A DNA stretch of 64,000 nt from Paraburkholderia metrosideri. GTDB lineage: Bacteria > Pseudomonadota > Gammaproteobacteria > Burkholderiales > Burkholderiaceae. Position 1 is the stretch's first letter, and each line of letters begins with the position of its first letter. The stretch spans positions 120,990 through 184,989 of the forward strand of contig NZ_CAJHCP010000015.1 of NCBI RefSeq assembly GCF_904848625.1. The letters run 5' to 3'. This document shows, piece by piece, positions 35,572 to 44,374 of this stretch. A program made the position numbers and the translations under genes. The notes below the pieces were generated by a model, which did no database searches, was not told the DNA's origin, and worked only from the letters and a program-made list of their open reading frames with translations.

Positions 35572-36297
35572 TCATGACGCGGTCAATACGTCGGCGGCGC
35601 GCATCAGGCCGTGGGTGCGGGCGCCGCCGGCCACCACGAAGCGCTGGTGTTGCGCGGTCCACGTCAACAGCCGGATGTCGCCGATGCGCCGCGCGGACCA
35701 CTGCGGTTGCGCGGGCGCAAGCAGCGCGAGCGTCGATATCACGACCACCGGCAGATTGTCGGCATTCAGATAAACGAACTCGGTGGCGCGTTGAAAGTAG
35801 CCGAGCGGGAGTACCCGTCGATCGACCAGCCGCAGTCCGATTGCTGTCAGGTTCGGCGCGGAGGCGTCGCTAACGGTCGGCGACGCCGCCGAAAAATGCC
35901 GTGCATCGGTTTCGGCCAAGCCCATCATCGCGGCGTTGTTGAGCCCCTGCGCGGACACCTGAGTCGCCGCCAGCCAGCCGGTTGCCGTGGCCAGCACCAG
36001 AACCAGCATGACCACCGCGTTGATCAGCCGGCGTGAACGCCGGTTGGTCTGCATGCGCTCGAATGCGCGGCGCCATGTGTCGATGCGGCCGGTTTCGGGT
36101 TCGTCGGCTGTTTGAAAGGCTGCCTGAATCTGCGCGTTGAGTCTGCCGTAAAACGCGACCCGCCGCGCTTCCGCCGGATCGCGGCCGAGATAGTCCCGCA
36201 AATACGCGGCTCTCTCCGGCGTGAGCGTGCCGTCGGCGTAAGCCTGAATGTCGGCTTCCGATAGCGGTGAGTCGGGCGGCAGGTGGGACGAGGTCAT
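35572..36297 (-). CDS. Second anti-sigma-like transmembrane protein (partner B)
   Basis: The 241-residue protein repeats the plan of the anti-sigma factor at 34027. Its cytosolic N-terminus reads SEADIQAYADGTLTPERAAYLRDYL, the same DxxAYxDGTL core. One helix lies at about 90-112 (INAVVMLVLVLATATGWLAA), and a periplasmic domain of about 130 residues follows with different sequence. No zinc-binding Cys/His set is present. It lies upstream of the sigma gene, 184 nt away, with its own ECF-like promoter at 36334. It could be a second brake, a signal receptor or a decoy. Confidence 0.75.
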   Translation of the reverse strand: MTSSHLPPDSPLSEADIQAYADGTLTPERAAYLRDYLGRDPAEARRVAFYGRLNAQIQAAFQTADEPETGRIDTWRRAFERMQTNRRSRRLINAVVMLVLVLATATGWLAATQVSAQGLNNAAMMGLAETDARHFSAASPTVSDASAPNLTAIGLRLVDRRVLPLGYFQRATEFVYLNADNLPVVVISTLALLAPAQPQWSARRIGDIRLLTWTAQHQRFVVAGGARTHGLMRAADVLTAS

Positions 36298-36333
36298 GGC
36301 ATTGAGTGCATCGGGTGGCTGCTATTGATGGGT

Positions 36334-36360
36334 GAACACGCGCACGCGCGGATTTATTCC
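36334..36360 (-). promoter_or_regulatory. Putative ECF promoter of the second anti-sigma gene
   Basis: GGAATAAA (36360-36353, minus strand), 15-nt spacer, GTTC (36337-36334). It lies 37 nt before the ATG at 36297, an ordinary promoter distance. Confidence 0.7.
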
Positions 36361-36447
36361 ATGCGCTCCCGGATGCGAACCTCGATTGTTTCAGGCGCGC
36401 GGGAAGCATGACATCGCGACGTATCTCCGGTGCTGGAAACCGCCTGC

Positions 36448-36474
36448 CAACCCATCTTCCCACGACTTTATTCC
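36448..36474 (-). promoter_or_regulatory. Additional ECF-like promoter element
   Basis: GGAATAAA (36474-36467, minus strand), 15-nt spacer, GTTG (36451-36448). It faces the second anti-sigma gene from about 150 nt upstream and differs from the others in the last base of the second box. Confidence 0.55.
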
Positions 36475-36510
36475 CGCTCCGACATTTGTTTTTCCGGCAT
36501 CGATGAAGCA

Positions 36511-36537
36511 GGAATAAATGCGGCGACGTCGTGGTTC
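36511..36537 (+). promoter_or_regulatory. Putative ECF promoter of the DUF4148 gene
   Basis: GGAATAAA (36511-36518), 15-nt spacer, GTTC (36534-36537) on the plus strand, 40 nt before the DUF4148 start. It makes that gene a likely target of the adjacent ECF sigma factor. Confidence 0.7.
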
Positions 36538-36577
36538 TTCCTGATGCGAACCCGCACAACATTCGTTGGAGTTCATC

Positions 36578-36844
36578 ATGAAGAAGATCGCGATTGCCGC
36601 ATTGTCCGTTGTCATTCTGGCTGCTTCGTTAAGCGCGTTGGCAGAGGGAAAGACGCGCGCCCAGGTGTATCAGGAATTGATCGACGCCCAGCGAGATGGG
36701 CGGGATTACGTCACCGATACATCGTATCCCGAAGTGAATCCGATCTTTGCGCAGCAGGTCCAGCAACGCAAGGACGCACTCGCCGCGCAGGAGGCGGCCA
36801 GCCGCGTCGCGAATGGCGCGGCGTCGGCACCCGGGGTCAATTGA
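36578..36844 (+). CDS. DUF4148 small secreted protein (ECF-linked)
   Basis: This 88-residue protein has a signal peptide ending near ALAEG and the DUF4148 core TRAQVYQELIDAQRDGRDYV with SYPEVNPIF. It should be periplasmic; function unknown. ATG 36578 has GGAG eight nt upstream; an in-frame ATG four codons earlier is possible but poorly placed. A GGAATAAA/GTTC element at 36511 suggests control by the neighbouring sigma factor. Its stop is followed at once by the next ATG. Confidence 0.85.
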   Translation: MKKIAIAALSVVILAASLSALAEGKTRAQVYQELIDAQRDGRDYVTDTSYPEVNPIFAQQVQQRKDALAAQEAASRVANGAASAPGVN

Positions 36845-37072
36845 ATGAGGCCGCTAGCAGGGCGCTTCGCAGTGCCCGTCATGCCACTGATCGGCTGGGC
36901 GATGCTTTCCGCGGCAGGCTATCTGGTTACGTTGATCTGCCGGCTGCACTTGCCGCCGATCGTGCCGCACAAGGCCGAACTGTTCGCGGCGGCGCGCGCG
37001 TTGCACACGCGGGTCGCGCTTGCGTGGTTCACCTGTGTTTTCAAGCACGGCAAAAAAGCGGGCGTCGAGTGA
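36845..37072 (+). CDS. Small membrane protein, coupled to DUF4148
   Basis: I do not recognise this 75-residue frame. It begins immediately after the DUF4148 stop codon (TGA then ATG), which suggests translational coupling. Two hydrophobic stretches, about 9-32 (VPVMPLIGWAMLSAAGYLVTL) and 52-66, indicate a membrane protein. Third-position GC is as high as in the neighbours, supporting coding. It would be part of the ECF-controlled transcript. Confidence 0.6.
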   Translation: MRPLAGRFAVPVMPLIGWAMLSAAGYLVTLICRLHLPPIVPHKAELFAAARALHTRVALAWFTCVFKHGKKAGVE

Positions 37073-37080
37073 GACGTGCG

Positions 37081-39576
37081 TCAGCTTTTCACCCGCTCGG
37101 CGCGCGGATCGTAAGGGGCCTTCAGATGCAGGGTTGCCGGCAGCAGTTCGCCGGCCACATCGATCTCGTAGCGACCGTTTAGAAGGTACTCTGCATCCGC
37201 GATACCGTCCGGATTGTTCACATAACCCATACCGACCGGACAGCCGAGCGTGTGCCCAAATGCCGCCGAACTGACGAAGCCGACCGGCTTTCCGTCGCGC
37301 AAAATCGCTTCGCCGCCCCACAGCATGCGATCGCTGGCGCCGTCGGCGGTCAATACCACCATGCGACGGCGCCGCGGTTCATCGCGTAGCCTGAGCAAAG
37401 CGTCGCGTCCACGAAACGCAATGTCCTTGTCGAGCTTGCAGGCAAACGACAAACCCGCTTCGAACGGATTGGTATCCGGCGTGAGTTCGCGGCCCCATGC
37501 GCGATAGCCTTTCTCGATCCGCAACGAGTCGATCGCGTAATAGCCCGCATTGACGAGGCCGAACGCCTGGCCCGCTGCATGCAGTGCGTCGTACACGCCG
37601 ACCGCGAATTCGACCGGTATGTAGAGCTCCCAACCCAGTTCGCCGACGTAAGTGAGTCGCGTGGCCCGCACGGTCGCGTAACCGAGATCGACCTCACGGC
37701 TTTGCCCGAAGCCGAACGCGTCGTGACTCCAGTCCGCTTTCGATACGCTTTGCAGCAGTTCACGCGAACGCGGTCCCATCACGGCGAGCACCGCGTACTG
37801 GCCGGTGACGTCGACCAGCGTGCAGTGTTGATCGGATGGGATCGCTTTGTCGATCATGTCGAAGTCGCGCGTGGTTTGCGCGGTGCCCGTGACCAGCAGG
37901 TATTGATCGTCGGCGACACGCGTGAGCGTGAAGTCCGACTCGTAGCCGCCGCGTTCGTTGAGCATCGCGGTGTAGACGGTGGTGCCTGGGGGCACGGCGA
38001 CGTCGTTGGCCACGATGCGTTGCAGGACGTTTTCCGCGTCGCGTCCCTTGACGAGAAATTTGGAGAACGACGTCATGTCGAACAGCGCGACATTTTCACG
38101 GCACGCGCGATGTTCAGCGCCGCTCCATGGCAGCCAGTTCTGCTGGCCGAACGCGTAGTCGATCTTTGCCTGGGCGGGCGTCGGCGCGAAGAAATTCGCG
38201 CGCTCCCAACCCATCTTGCTGCCGAAGCATGCGCCGTCGTCGCGCAGCATCGGATACAGCGGCGAGCGTCTGAACGGGCGCGCGCTGTCGAGTTCGCGAT
38301 TCGGCCACGGCATCGCGTAATGCAGCCCCAGCGTTTCCTTCACGCGATCGTGCAGCCACGTATCGTTGCCATTGAAGCGCGCGAAGCGCCGGATATCGAC
38401 CGGCCACAGGTCCATCGTCGGCTCGCCTGCGACGATCCACTCGGCGAGCGCCATGCCCGCGCCACCCGCCGACGCGATCCCCATCGAGTTGAAGCCTGCA
38501 CCGACAAAAAAGCGCCGCAACTCCGGCGCTTCGCCGAGCATGAAGTTGTTATCCGGCGTGAACGATTCCGGGCCGTTGTAGAACTGCCGCACCTGCGCGG
38601 TTTCAAGCGCGGGCACGCGTTCCAGCGCGTTTTTCATCAGAATTTCGAACTGGTCCCAGTCGTCGGGCAACAACTGGAATTCGAAATTCTCGGGGATGCC
38701 ATTCATGCCCCACGGCTTCGCGTCCGGTTCGAAACCGCCCATCACGAGGCCGCCCACTTCTTCCTTGAAGTAGATAAAGCCGTCCGGGTCGCGCATCACG
38801 GGCAGATCGGGATGCACGCCGGCAATGCGTTCGGTGACGATGTAGTAGTGCTCGGCCGAATGCAGCGGCACGGTCACACCCGCCAGGCGGCCGACGGCTT
38901 TGGCCCATTGGCCCGCGCAATTCACGACGATGTCCGCGCCGATCTCGCCTTCGTCGCCATCCTTGTTGCGCCACGCGAGGCCGCTAACTTCGCGCGCACC
39001 GCTCGCTTTGCCGTCCTGCGCGCTGCGTGTGTGGACCGCGGTGACCCGCGTGTTTTCAAAGATCCGCGCACCGCGCAGGCGGGCGCCGCGAGCGAGGGCC
39101 TGGGTGAGATCGGTCGGGTTCGCTTTGCCGTCGCCGGGCAGCCAGACGGCGCCGAGCAGGTCGTCGGTGCGCATGACCGGCCACAGGTCGCCGGCTTCCT
39201 GCGGGCTGATCACGTCGCACGTCACGCCGTAAGCACGGGCGACAGCGGCGGTGCGCTTGAGTTGCGTCATCCGTTCGGCGGTGCGCGCGACCGATAACGA
39301 GCCGCATTGCTTCCAGCCGGTGGCCAGACCGGTGTCGGCTTCGAGTTCGGCGTAGAGCGCGGTCGAGTAGCGGATCAGCTTCGTCATGCTCTCCTGCGCG
39401 CGCAACTGGCCGACCAGGCCGGCCGCGTGCCACGTGGTGCCGCAAGACAGTTGACCCTGTTCCAGCAATACGACATCGGTCCAACCCAGTTTCGTCAGAT
39501 GGTAGGCCACTGAGCAGCCGATGATGCCGCCGCCGATGATGACGACGCGAGCATGAGTGGGAATCGATGTGGACAT
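37081..39576 (-). CDS. Dimethylglycine/sarcosine dehydrogenase-like FAD enzyme with GcvT domains
   Basis: The 831-residue protein demethylates an N-methyl amino acid and likely passes the one-carbon unit to tetrahydrofolate. Domains in order are: a DAO-type FAD domain (about 10-370) with VVIIGGGIIGCSVAYHL and the TTWHAAG motif; a FAO_M linker to about 430; GCV_T (about 435-720); and GCV_T_C (about 735-825). The order and length match DMGDH/SARDH. The choice among dimethylglycine, sarcosine or another amine is open. No Shine-Dalgarno is visible before ATG 39576. It is divergent from a DeoR regulator. Confidence 0.88.
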   Translation of the reverse strand: MSTSIPTHARVVIIGGGIIGCSVAYHLTKLGWTDVVLLEQGQLSCGTTWHAAGLVGQLRAQESMTKLIRYSTALYAELEADTGLATGWKQCGSLSVARTAERMTQLKRTAAVARAYGVTCDVISPQEAGDLWPVMRTDDLLGAVWLPGDGKANPTDLTQALARGARLRGARIFENTRVTAVHTRSAQDGKASGAREVSGLAWRNKDGDEGEIGADIVVNCAGQWAKAVGRLAGVTVPLHSAEHYYIVTERIAGVHPDLPVMRDPDGFIYFKEEVGGLVMGGFEPDAKPWGMNGIPENFEFQLLPDDWDQFEILMKNALERVPALETAQVRQFYNGPESFTPDNNFMLGEAPELRRFFVGAGFNSMGIASAGGAGMALAEWIVAGEPTMDLWPVDIRRFARFNGNDTWLHDRVKETLGLHYAMPWPNRELDSARPFRRSPLYPMLRDDGACFGSKMGWERANFFAPTPAQAKIDYAFGQQNWLPWSGAEHRACRENVALFDMTSFSKFLVKGRDAENVLQRIVANDVAVPPGTTVYTAMLNERGGYESDFTLTRVADDQYLLVTGTAQTTRDFDMIDKAIPSDQHCTLVDVTGQYAVLAVMGPRSRELLQSVSKADWSHDAFGFGQSREVDLGYATVRATRLTYVGELGWELYIPVEFAVGVYDALHAAGQAFGLVNAGYYAIDSLRIEKGYRAWGRELTPDTNPFEAGLSFACKLDKDIAFRGRDALLRLRDEPRRRRMVVLTADGASDRMLWGGEAILRDGKPVGFVSSAAFGHTLGCPVGMGYVNNPDGIADAEYLLNGRYEIDVAGELLPATLHLKAPYDPRAERVKS

Positions 39577-39757
39577 GTGTGGAAATTCGTGGGTGGGTTG
39601 CGCGTAGATTGCCTCAAAAAAACACGAAATGCAACGTGATCGCCAGTGTGTGGTGTTTGGACCGGTGTCACGCGGCGGTCATCGGCGGATGCTGCATTCG
39701 GGCGCGGCCTGAGATCGAACTGCACTGTGAAAGACGACGCGCCAAACGACATGTGGC

Positions 39758-39779
39758 TTTCCATGGCAACGTGTGGAAA
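39758..39779. promoter_or_regulatory. Inverted repeat TTTCCA/TGGAAA between divergent genes
   Basis: TTTCCA (39758-39763) and TGGAAA (39774-39779) are 10 nt apart. The longer string GTGTGGAAA at 39771-39779 recurs at 39577-39585, right at the dehydrogenase start. These may be half-sites for the divergent DeoR protein. Confidence 0.4.
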
Positions 39780-39838
39780 ATAACGCTGCAAAAACGTGAC
39801 ATTTGCTAGACTCAGACGATCTCCAGCGCCCGATTCCC

Positions 39839-40645
39839 ATGCTCTCCAATCAACGCCAGGCCGAAATCCTGCGGCTCGTCCGCGAACAGCGCACTTGCAC
39901 GATCACCGATCTCGCGGGCCAGTTCGACGTCTCCGACGAAACCATCCGCCGCAATATCAAGCCATTGATCGCCGACGGCCTGCTGATCAAGGTCCACGGC
40001 GGCGTCATGCTGCCCGAGCGGCTCGACGAGCCGCCGTTCCAGCGCCGGATGGCGGCGAGCCTCGACGGCAAGCGGGCAATCGGCGCGCGCCTCGCCGAGC
40101 TGGTGCGAGACGGCGATTCGCTGATCCTCGACGGCGGCACAACCTGCGTGCATATCGCGCAAGCGCTCGCGGCGCGTTCGAGACTCACCGTCGTCACTCA
40201 TTCCATCGAAGTCGCGCGCGTGCTGGCGTCGCGCAATGGCAACCGGGTGTTTATCGCGGGCGGCGAGTTACGGGCGGACGACTGTGCCGCGTTCGGCGAC
40301 AGCGTGCTGGCGTTTCTGCGGCAGTTTCACGTGCGCTACGCGATCGTTTCGGTCACCGCGGTCGATCTGCAAGGGCGCTTCATGGACGCGCTCCCCGCCG
40401 ATGTCGCCTTTGCGCAGGCCGCTTTCGCGCAGGCCGACCAGCGCGTGGTCGCCGCCGATCACGCGAAATTCGGCCATAGCGCGCTGGTCCACGCTTTCGG
40501 CTCCGACGCGGTGGACCTTCTGGTCACCGACGAGCCGCCGGTGACCACCCTCGCTCAGGTTTTCGCGTCGACGGGGCTGGACGTGCTGGTGGCCGCCGCG
40601 GTGAGCGCCGGGCCGCCGCAACAGCCAAATTTGTTCAACGCGTAA
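39839..40645 (+). CDS. DeoR/GlpR-family transcriptional regulator
   Basis: The 268-residue regulator has an N-terminal DeoR helix-turn-helix at about 3-57 (QAEILRLVREQRTCTITDLA, then VSDETIRRNIKPL). A DeoRC sensor domain runs from about 75 to 232 with the phosphosugar-site block DGDSLILDGGTTCVHIA. The family normally represses sugar catabolism and responds to a phosphorylated sugar. Its partner here is an amine dehydrogenase, which is unusual. ATG 39839 fits the family start; the open frame reaches 12 codons further upstream. Confidence 0.88.
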   Translation: MLSNQRQAEILRLVREQRTCTITDLAGQFDVSDETIRRNIKPLIADGLLIKVHGGVMLPERLDEPPFQRRMAASLDGKRAIGARLAELVRDGDSLILDGGTTCVHIAQALAARSRLTVVTHSIEVARVLASRNGNRVFIAGGELRADDCAAFGDSVLAFLRQFHVRYAIVSVTAVDLQGRFMDALPADVAFAQAAFAQADQRVVAADHAKFGHSALVHAFGSDAVDLLVTDEPPVTTLAQVFASTGLDVLVAAAVSAGPPQQPNLFNA

Positions 40646-40783
40646 AATGGCCGGCTACACAGGCAATGGGCGCGGGACGGAGACTGGCGGACCACGCGTG
40701 CTGGCGCGCCGTTTTTCAGCATCTATACAGGGCCGGTCCGACAGCGCGCGTGCCTTCGCCGGCTAGAACAGGAATGGACGCTG

Positions 40784-43700
40784 ATGTCGTCAGTTTTCTT
40801 TGATCGGGAACGGATTGCAGAATGGCTCGGTGGCCACACCGTGGCGAAAGCGCGCTCGGTCGGCGCGGTCACCAATGTGAAGTGGCAGGGCGCGACGCTG
40901 AGCGGCGACGTGCAGGGCACGCAGGCGCATCCGTACAGAGCGCGGGTGCGGTTTCGTACCGATGGCGGTTCGCCGTGGGCGCAGGGGGAGTGCACCTGTC
41001 CGGTCGGCCGCAACTGCAAGCACGTTGCCGCGCTGCTGCTCGCGGAACTCGAGTATCACGACGAAATGGACCACATCACCCACATCGGCGATAACGAGGA
41101 CGATGCGGGCGACCATCGCGACCAACACGACCATCGCGACCATCGCGCCGATTCAGACAGCCCGTTGCGCAAGACGCTCGCCGAGTTTGGCCGGCCATCA
41201 CCGGGTACGGCGGAGCAGGGCGTGCGGCCCGAACTGGTTAGCTGGCTCGAGCGCTTTCGGGCCCGCGCCGAAGCCGCCGATGCCGACGCGCAAAAAGCCA
41301 GCGCCACGCGCACGCAAACGCTCGCCTACCGGCTGACCTGGTCCGACTTCCATATGCGGCACGAGGTCGTGCTGTACCGCGCGCGCTGCAACCCGGACGG
41401 CACCGTCGTCGAAATCGACGAACCTTGGGGCAACGTCGAAGCCGCGCTCCTCAAGCAGCCCCGCTTCGTATCCGACGAAGATCTGTCGATCCTGCGTGGC
41501 CTGTGGCTCGGCCGCTCGCGCGAAGATTTCGGCCAGTTCATCCTGCGCGGCACCAGCGGCGCGGAAATGCTGCACAAGCTGATCGCCACGGGACGCCTGT
41601 TCGTCGAGTTCAGGCGCGAAGCCGGTCGTGACGGGCCCACGCCGCTGTCGCGCGCTGCCGACCGGCCGGGCCGGATCGAATGGGAGCCGCTGGCCGATCA
41701 GCGTCTGCGCCCTGTGTTGCGCACCGAACCGCGCGCCAGCATGGTTCTGCCGACCGAACCGGTGTGGTACGTGGACGGCGTCGCGAATGAGGCGGGTCTC
41801 GTTCAATCATCGCTGCCGTTCCAGCAATTACCCGATTACCTCGCGATGCCGCCTATCTCGCTTGCCGAAGCGCCGCTGGTCGCGTCGGTGCTGCGCGAGA
41901 TCGCCCCCGGATTGCCGTTGCCGCCCACGCACGATGCGTCCGCGATTCGCGTGATCGATGTCGAGCCGGTGCCGGTGCTCACGTTGAATAGCCACGCGCT
42001 GCCGGCGCGGGCCGGGCAGCGCAGGACCGAAGCCGTCGAGCTGGCCGGCGTGAGCTTTGACTACGACGGCGTCAGCATCAACGTGGATAGCAGCGTGACG
42101 CTGGTGCCGATGCCGGGCGGCGACGTGATCCATATCCGCCGACGTTACGAGGTCGAGAAAAAGCGTCTGCTCGAACTGCGCAAGACCGGCCTGCAGAAGG
42201 TGCCGACCAGCCGGGTGTACGCATCGCGGCTGCTGCCCGACACGATGCTCGGTCTGCCCGATGCCGACGCGTGGTCCGCGTTCGTCAACGACGCCGTGCC
42301 GGAGCTGGCCGCGAAAGGCTGGCGCGTGCAGATGGCGCACGAATTCCGCTACAACGTGATCGAGATCGATGCGATCGACGGCACCGCGCATCAGGCGGGC
42401 GACGGCTGGTTCGATCTGGAGATGGGCATTCAGATCGGTGAACGCAAGGTGCGGCTCGAACCTTTGCTGGCCGATCTGTTCCGGCGCGACCGCCGCTGGT
42501 TGAGCGGCGCGCTGGAGTCGATCGCCGATAGCGAACCCATCGAGCTGAAAACCGATGAAAACAAGCGCCTGCGCCTGCGCGCGGATCGGCTGAAGCCGGT
42601 GGTGCGGGTGCTGGTCGATCTGTTCGACTCGCTCGGCGGCACGCTGGCCGACGGCGCGCCGCTGCGGGTTCCTTCCGTCGACGCCGGCCGGCTCGAAGCG
42701 CTGGACAGCACGGGGCGCTGGCAATTTCGCGGCGACGATTCGATCCGTCAGCTCGCCCGACGTCTGCAAGCGGGGCCTGGTCTGCGCGAAGTGCCGTTGC
42801 CCGCCGGTCTTTCAGCGGAACTGCGGGCCTATCAGCACCAGGGCGTCAACTGGATGCAATTCCTGCGCGAGCAGGGTCTCGCAGGCGTTCTCGCCGACGA
42901 CATGGGCCTCGGCAAAACCGTGCAGACGCTCGCGCATATTCTCGTGGAGAAGGAGGCCGGGCGCCTGACCCGCCCCGCGCTGATCGTCGTACCAACCACG
43001 CTCGTGCACAACTGGCGCGAAGAGGCGCGGCGCTTTGCACCGGGCCTGAAAGTGCTGGTGCTGAACGGCCCGCAGCGCAAGCAGCGCTTCGAGCAGATCG
43101 GCGAACACGAACTGATTCTCACGACTTACGCGTTGCTCTGGCGCGATCAGAAGGTGCTCGCCGAACACGATTATCACTTGCTGATTCTCGACGAGGCGCA
43201 GTACGTGAAGAACGCCACGACCAAGGCGGCCCAGGCGATCCGTGGCTTGCGCGCGCGGCATCGGCTGTGTTTGACGGGCACGCCGCTGGAGAATCACCTC
43301 GGCGAGTTGTGGTCGCAGTTCGACTTTCTGTTGCCTGGCTTTCTCGGTACCCAGAAGGATTTCACGCGGCGCTGGCGCAATCCGATCGAGAAGAACGGCG
43401 ATGGCGTGCGCCGTGCACTGCTGGCGCGGCGCATCCGGCCGTTCATGCTGCGTCGTCGTAAGGATGAGGTCGCGAAAGAGTTGCCGGCGAAGACCACGAT
43501 CGTCTGTTCGGTCGATCTGGAAGGCGCGCAACGCGATCTCTACGAAACCGTGCGCACGGCGATGCAGGAAAAAGTGCGCGCCGCGGTGAGCGCGCAGGGG
43601 TTGGCACGCAGCCACATCATCGTGCTCGATGCGTTGCTGAAGCTGCGCCAGGTGTGTTGCGATCCACGCCTCGTGAGGACGTTGAAGACGGGCGCTGAAG

Positions 43701-44332
43701 TGGGCAACGTAGGTGGCGCGCCTACCGACATGTCCTCCGGCGCCGCCACCGGGCTGCGCGACAAACCGGAGAAAACCGACAAAAGCGCTCGCGCCATGGG
43801 GTCGGCCAAGCTCGACCTGCTGCTGTCGATGCTGCCGGAGTTGATCGAGGAAGGCCGCCGCGTGCTGCTGTTTTCGCAGTTCACCGGCATGTTGTCGCTG
43901 ATCGCCGACGCGCTTCAGCAGGCCGCGATTCCGTATGTGATCCTGACCGGCGACACCACGGATCGCGCGACGCCAGTCGAGCGTTTCCAGCGGGGCGAGG
44001 TGCCGCTGTTTCTGATCAGCCTGAAGGCGGGCGGCGTCGGTTTGAACCTGACCGCCGCCGACACGGTGATCCATTACGACCCATGGTGGAACCCCGCTGC
44101 CGAGAATCAGGCGACCGACCGCGCGCATCGTTTGGGGCAGGACAAGCCCGTGTTCGTCTACAAGCTGATCGCCGCAGGCAGTATCGAGGAAAAGATCGTC
44201 GCGCTGCAGGAAGAGAAAGCGAGCCTCGCCGACAGCATTCTGTCCGAGGACGCTGCGGGCGCAGCGAAGTTTTCCGACGACGATCTCGACGCGCTGTTCG
44301 CGCCAATGCCGGAGATTGAAAGCGGCAGATAG
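40784..44332 (+). CDS. SNF2-family helicase with SWIM zinc finger
   Basis: The 1182-residue protein has a SWIM zinc motif (CTCPVGRNCKH, ligands Cys70, Cys72, Cys78, His80). A long middle region is followed by a SNF2 ATPase core. Walker A is DMGLGKT at 706-712, motif II is DEAQ near 802, and LTGTPLENHLGELWSQFDFL follows. The C-terminal helicase lobe ends with RAHRLGQDKPVFVYKLI. Bacterial SNF2 proteins of this kind translocate on double-stranded DNA or remodel polymerase complexes, but the role is unknown. A His/Asp-rich stretch lies at about 97-125. It is a single gene. Confidence 0.93.
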   Translation: MSSVFFDRERIAEWLGGHTVAKARSVGAVTNVKWQGATLSGDVQGTQAHPYRARVRFRTDGGSPWAQGECTCPVGRNCKHVAALLLAELEYHDEMDHITHIGDNEDDAGDHRDQHDHRDHRADSDSPLRKTLAEFGRPSPGTAEQGVRPELVSWLERFRARAEAADADAQKASATRTQTLAYRLTWSDFHMRHEVVLYRARCNPDGTVVEIDEPWGNVEAALLKQPRFVSDEDLSILRGLWLGRSREDFGQFILRGTSGAEMLHKLIATGRLFVEFRREAGRDGPTPLSRAADRPGRIEWEPLADQRLRPVLRTEPRASMVLPTEPVWYVDGVANEAGLVQSSLPFQQLPDYLAMPPISLAEAPLVASVLREIAPGLPLPPTHDASAIRVIDVEPVPVLTLNSHALPARAGQRRTEAVELAGVSFDYDGVSINVDSSVTLVPMPGGDVIHIRRRYEVEKKRLLELRKTGLQKVPTSRVYASRLLPDTMLGLPDADAWSAFVNDAVPELAAKGWRVQMAHEFRYNVIEIDAIDGTAHQAGDGWFDLEMGIQIGERKVRLEPLLADLFRRDRRWLSGALESIADSEPIELKTDENKRLRLRADRLKPVVRVLVDLFDSLGGTLADGAPLRVPSVDAGRLEALDSTGRWQFRGDDSIRQLARRLQAGPGLREVPLPAGLSAELRAYQHQGVNWMQFLREQGLAGVLADDMGLGKTVQTLAHILVEKEAGRLTRPALIVVPTTLVHNWREEARRFAPGLKVLVLNGPQRKQRFEQIGEHELILTTYALLWRDQKVLAEHDYHLLILDEAQYVKNATTKAAQAIRGLRARHRLCLTGTPLENHLGELWSQFDFLLPGFLGTQKDFTRRWRNPIEKNGDGVRRALLARRIRPFMLRRRKDEVAKELPAKTTIVCSVDLEGAQRDLYETVRTAMQEKVRAAVSAQGLARSHIIVLDALLKLRQVCCDPRLVRTLKTGAEVGNVGGAPTDMSSGAATGLRDKPEKTDKSARAMGSAKLDLLLSMLPELIEEGRRVLLFSQFTGMLSLIADALQQAAIPYVILTGDTTDRATPVERFQRGEVPLFLISLKAGGVGLNLTAADTVIHYDPWWNPAAENQATDRAHRLGQDKPVFVYKLIAAGSIEEKIVALQEEKASLADSILSEDAAGAAKFSDDDLDALFAPMPEIESGR

Positions 44333-44344
44333 GACGCGCGTGAC

Positions 44345-44374
44345 GCGGCGTCTTCCCGATCGTCGAGACGCCGC
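44345..44374 (+). terminator. Hairpin after the SNF2 gene
   Basis: GCGGCGTCT and AGACGCCGC form a perfect 9-bp stem with a 12-nt loop, beginning 13 nt after the stop. No T-tract follows. Confidence 0.5.

Noticed and set aside
37579..39297. Plus-strand open frame of 572 codons
   Set aside because: It is antisense to the well-supported dimethylglycine dehydrogenase-like gene and shows no domain.
42812..44128. Minus-strand open frame of 438 codons
   Set aside because: It is antisense to the SNF2 ATPase core.
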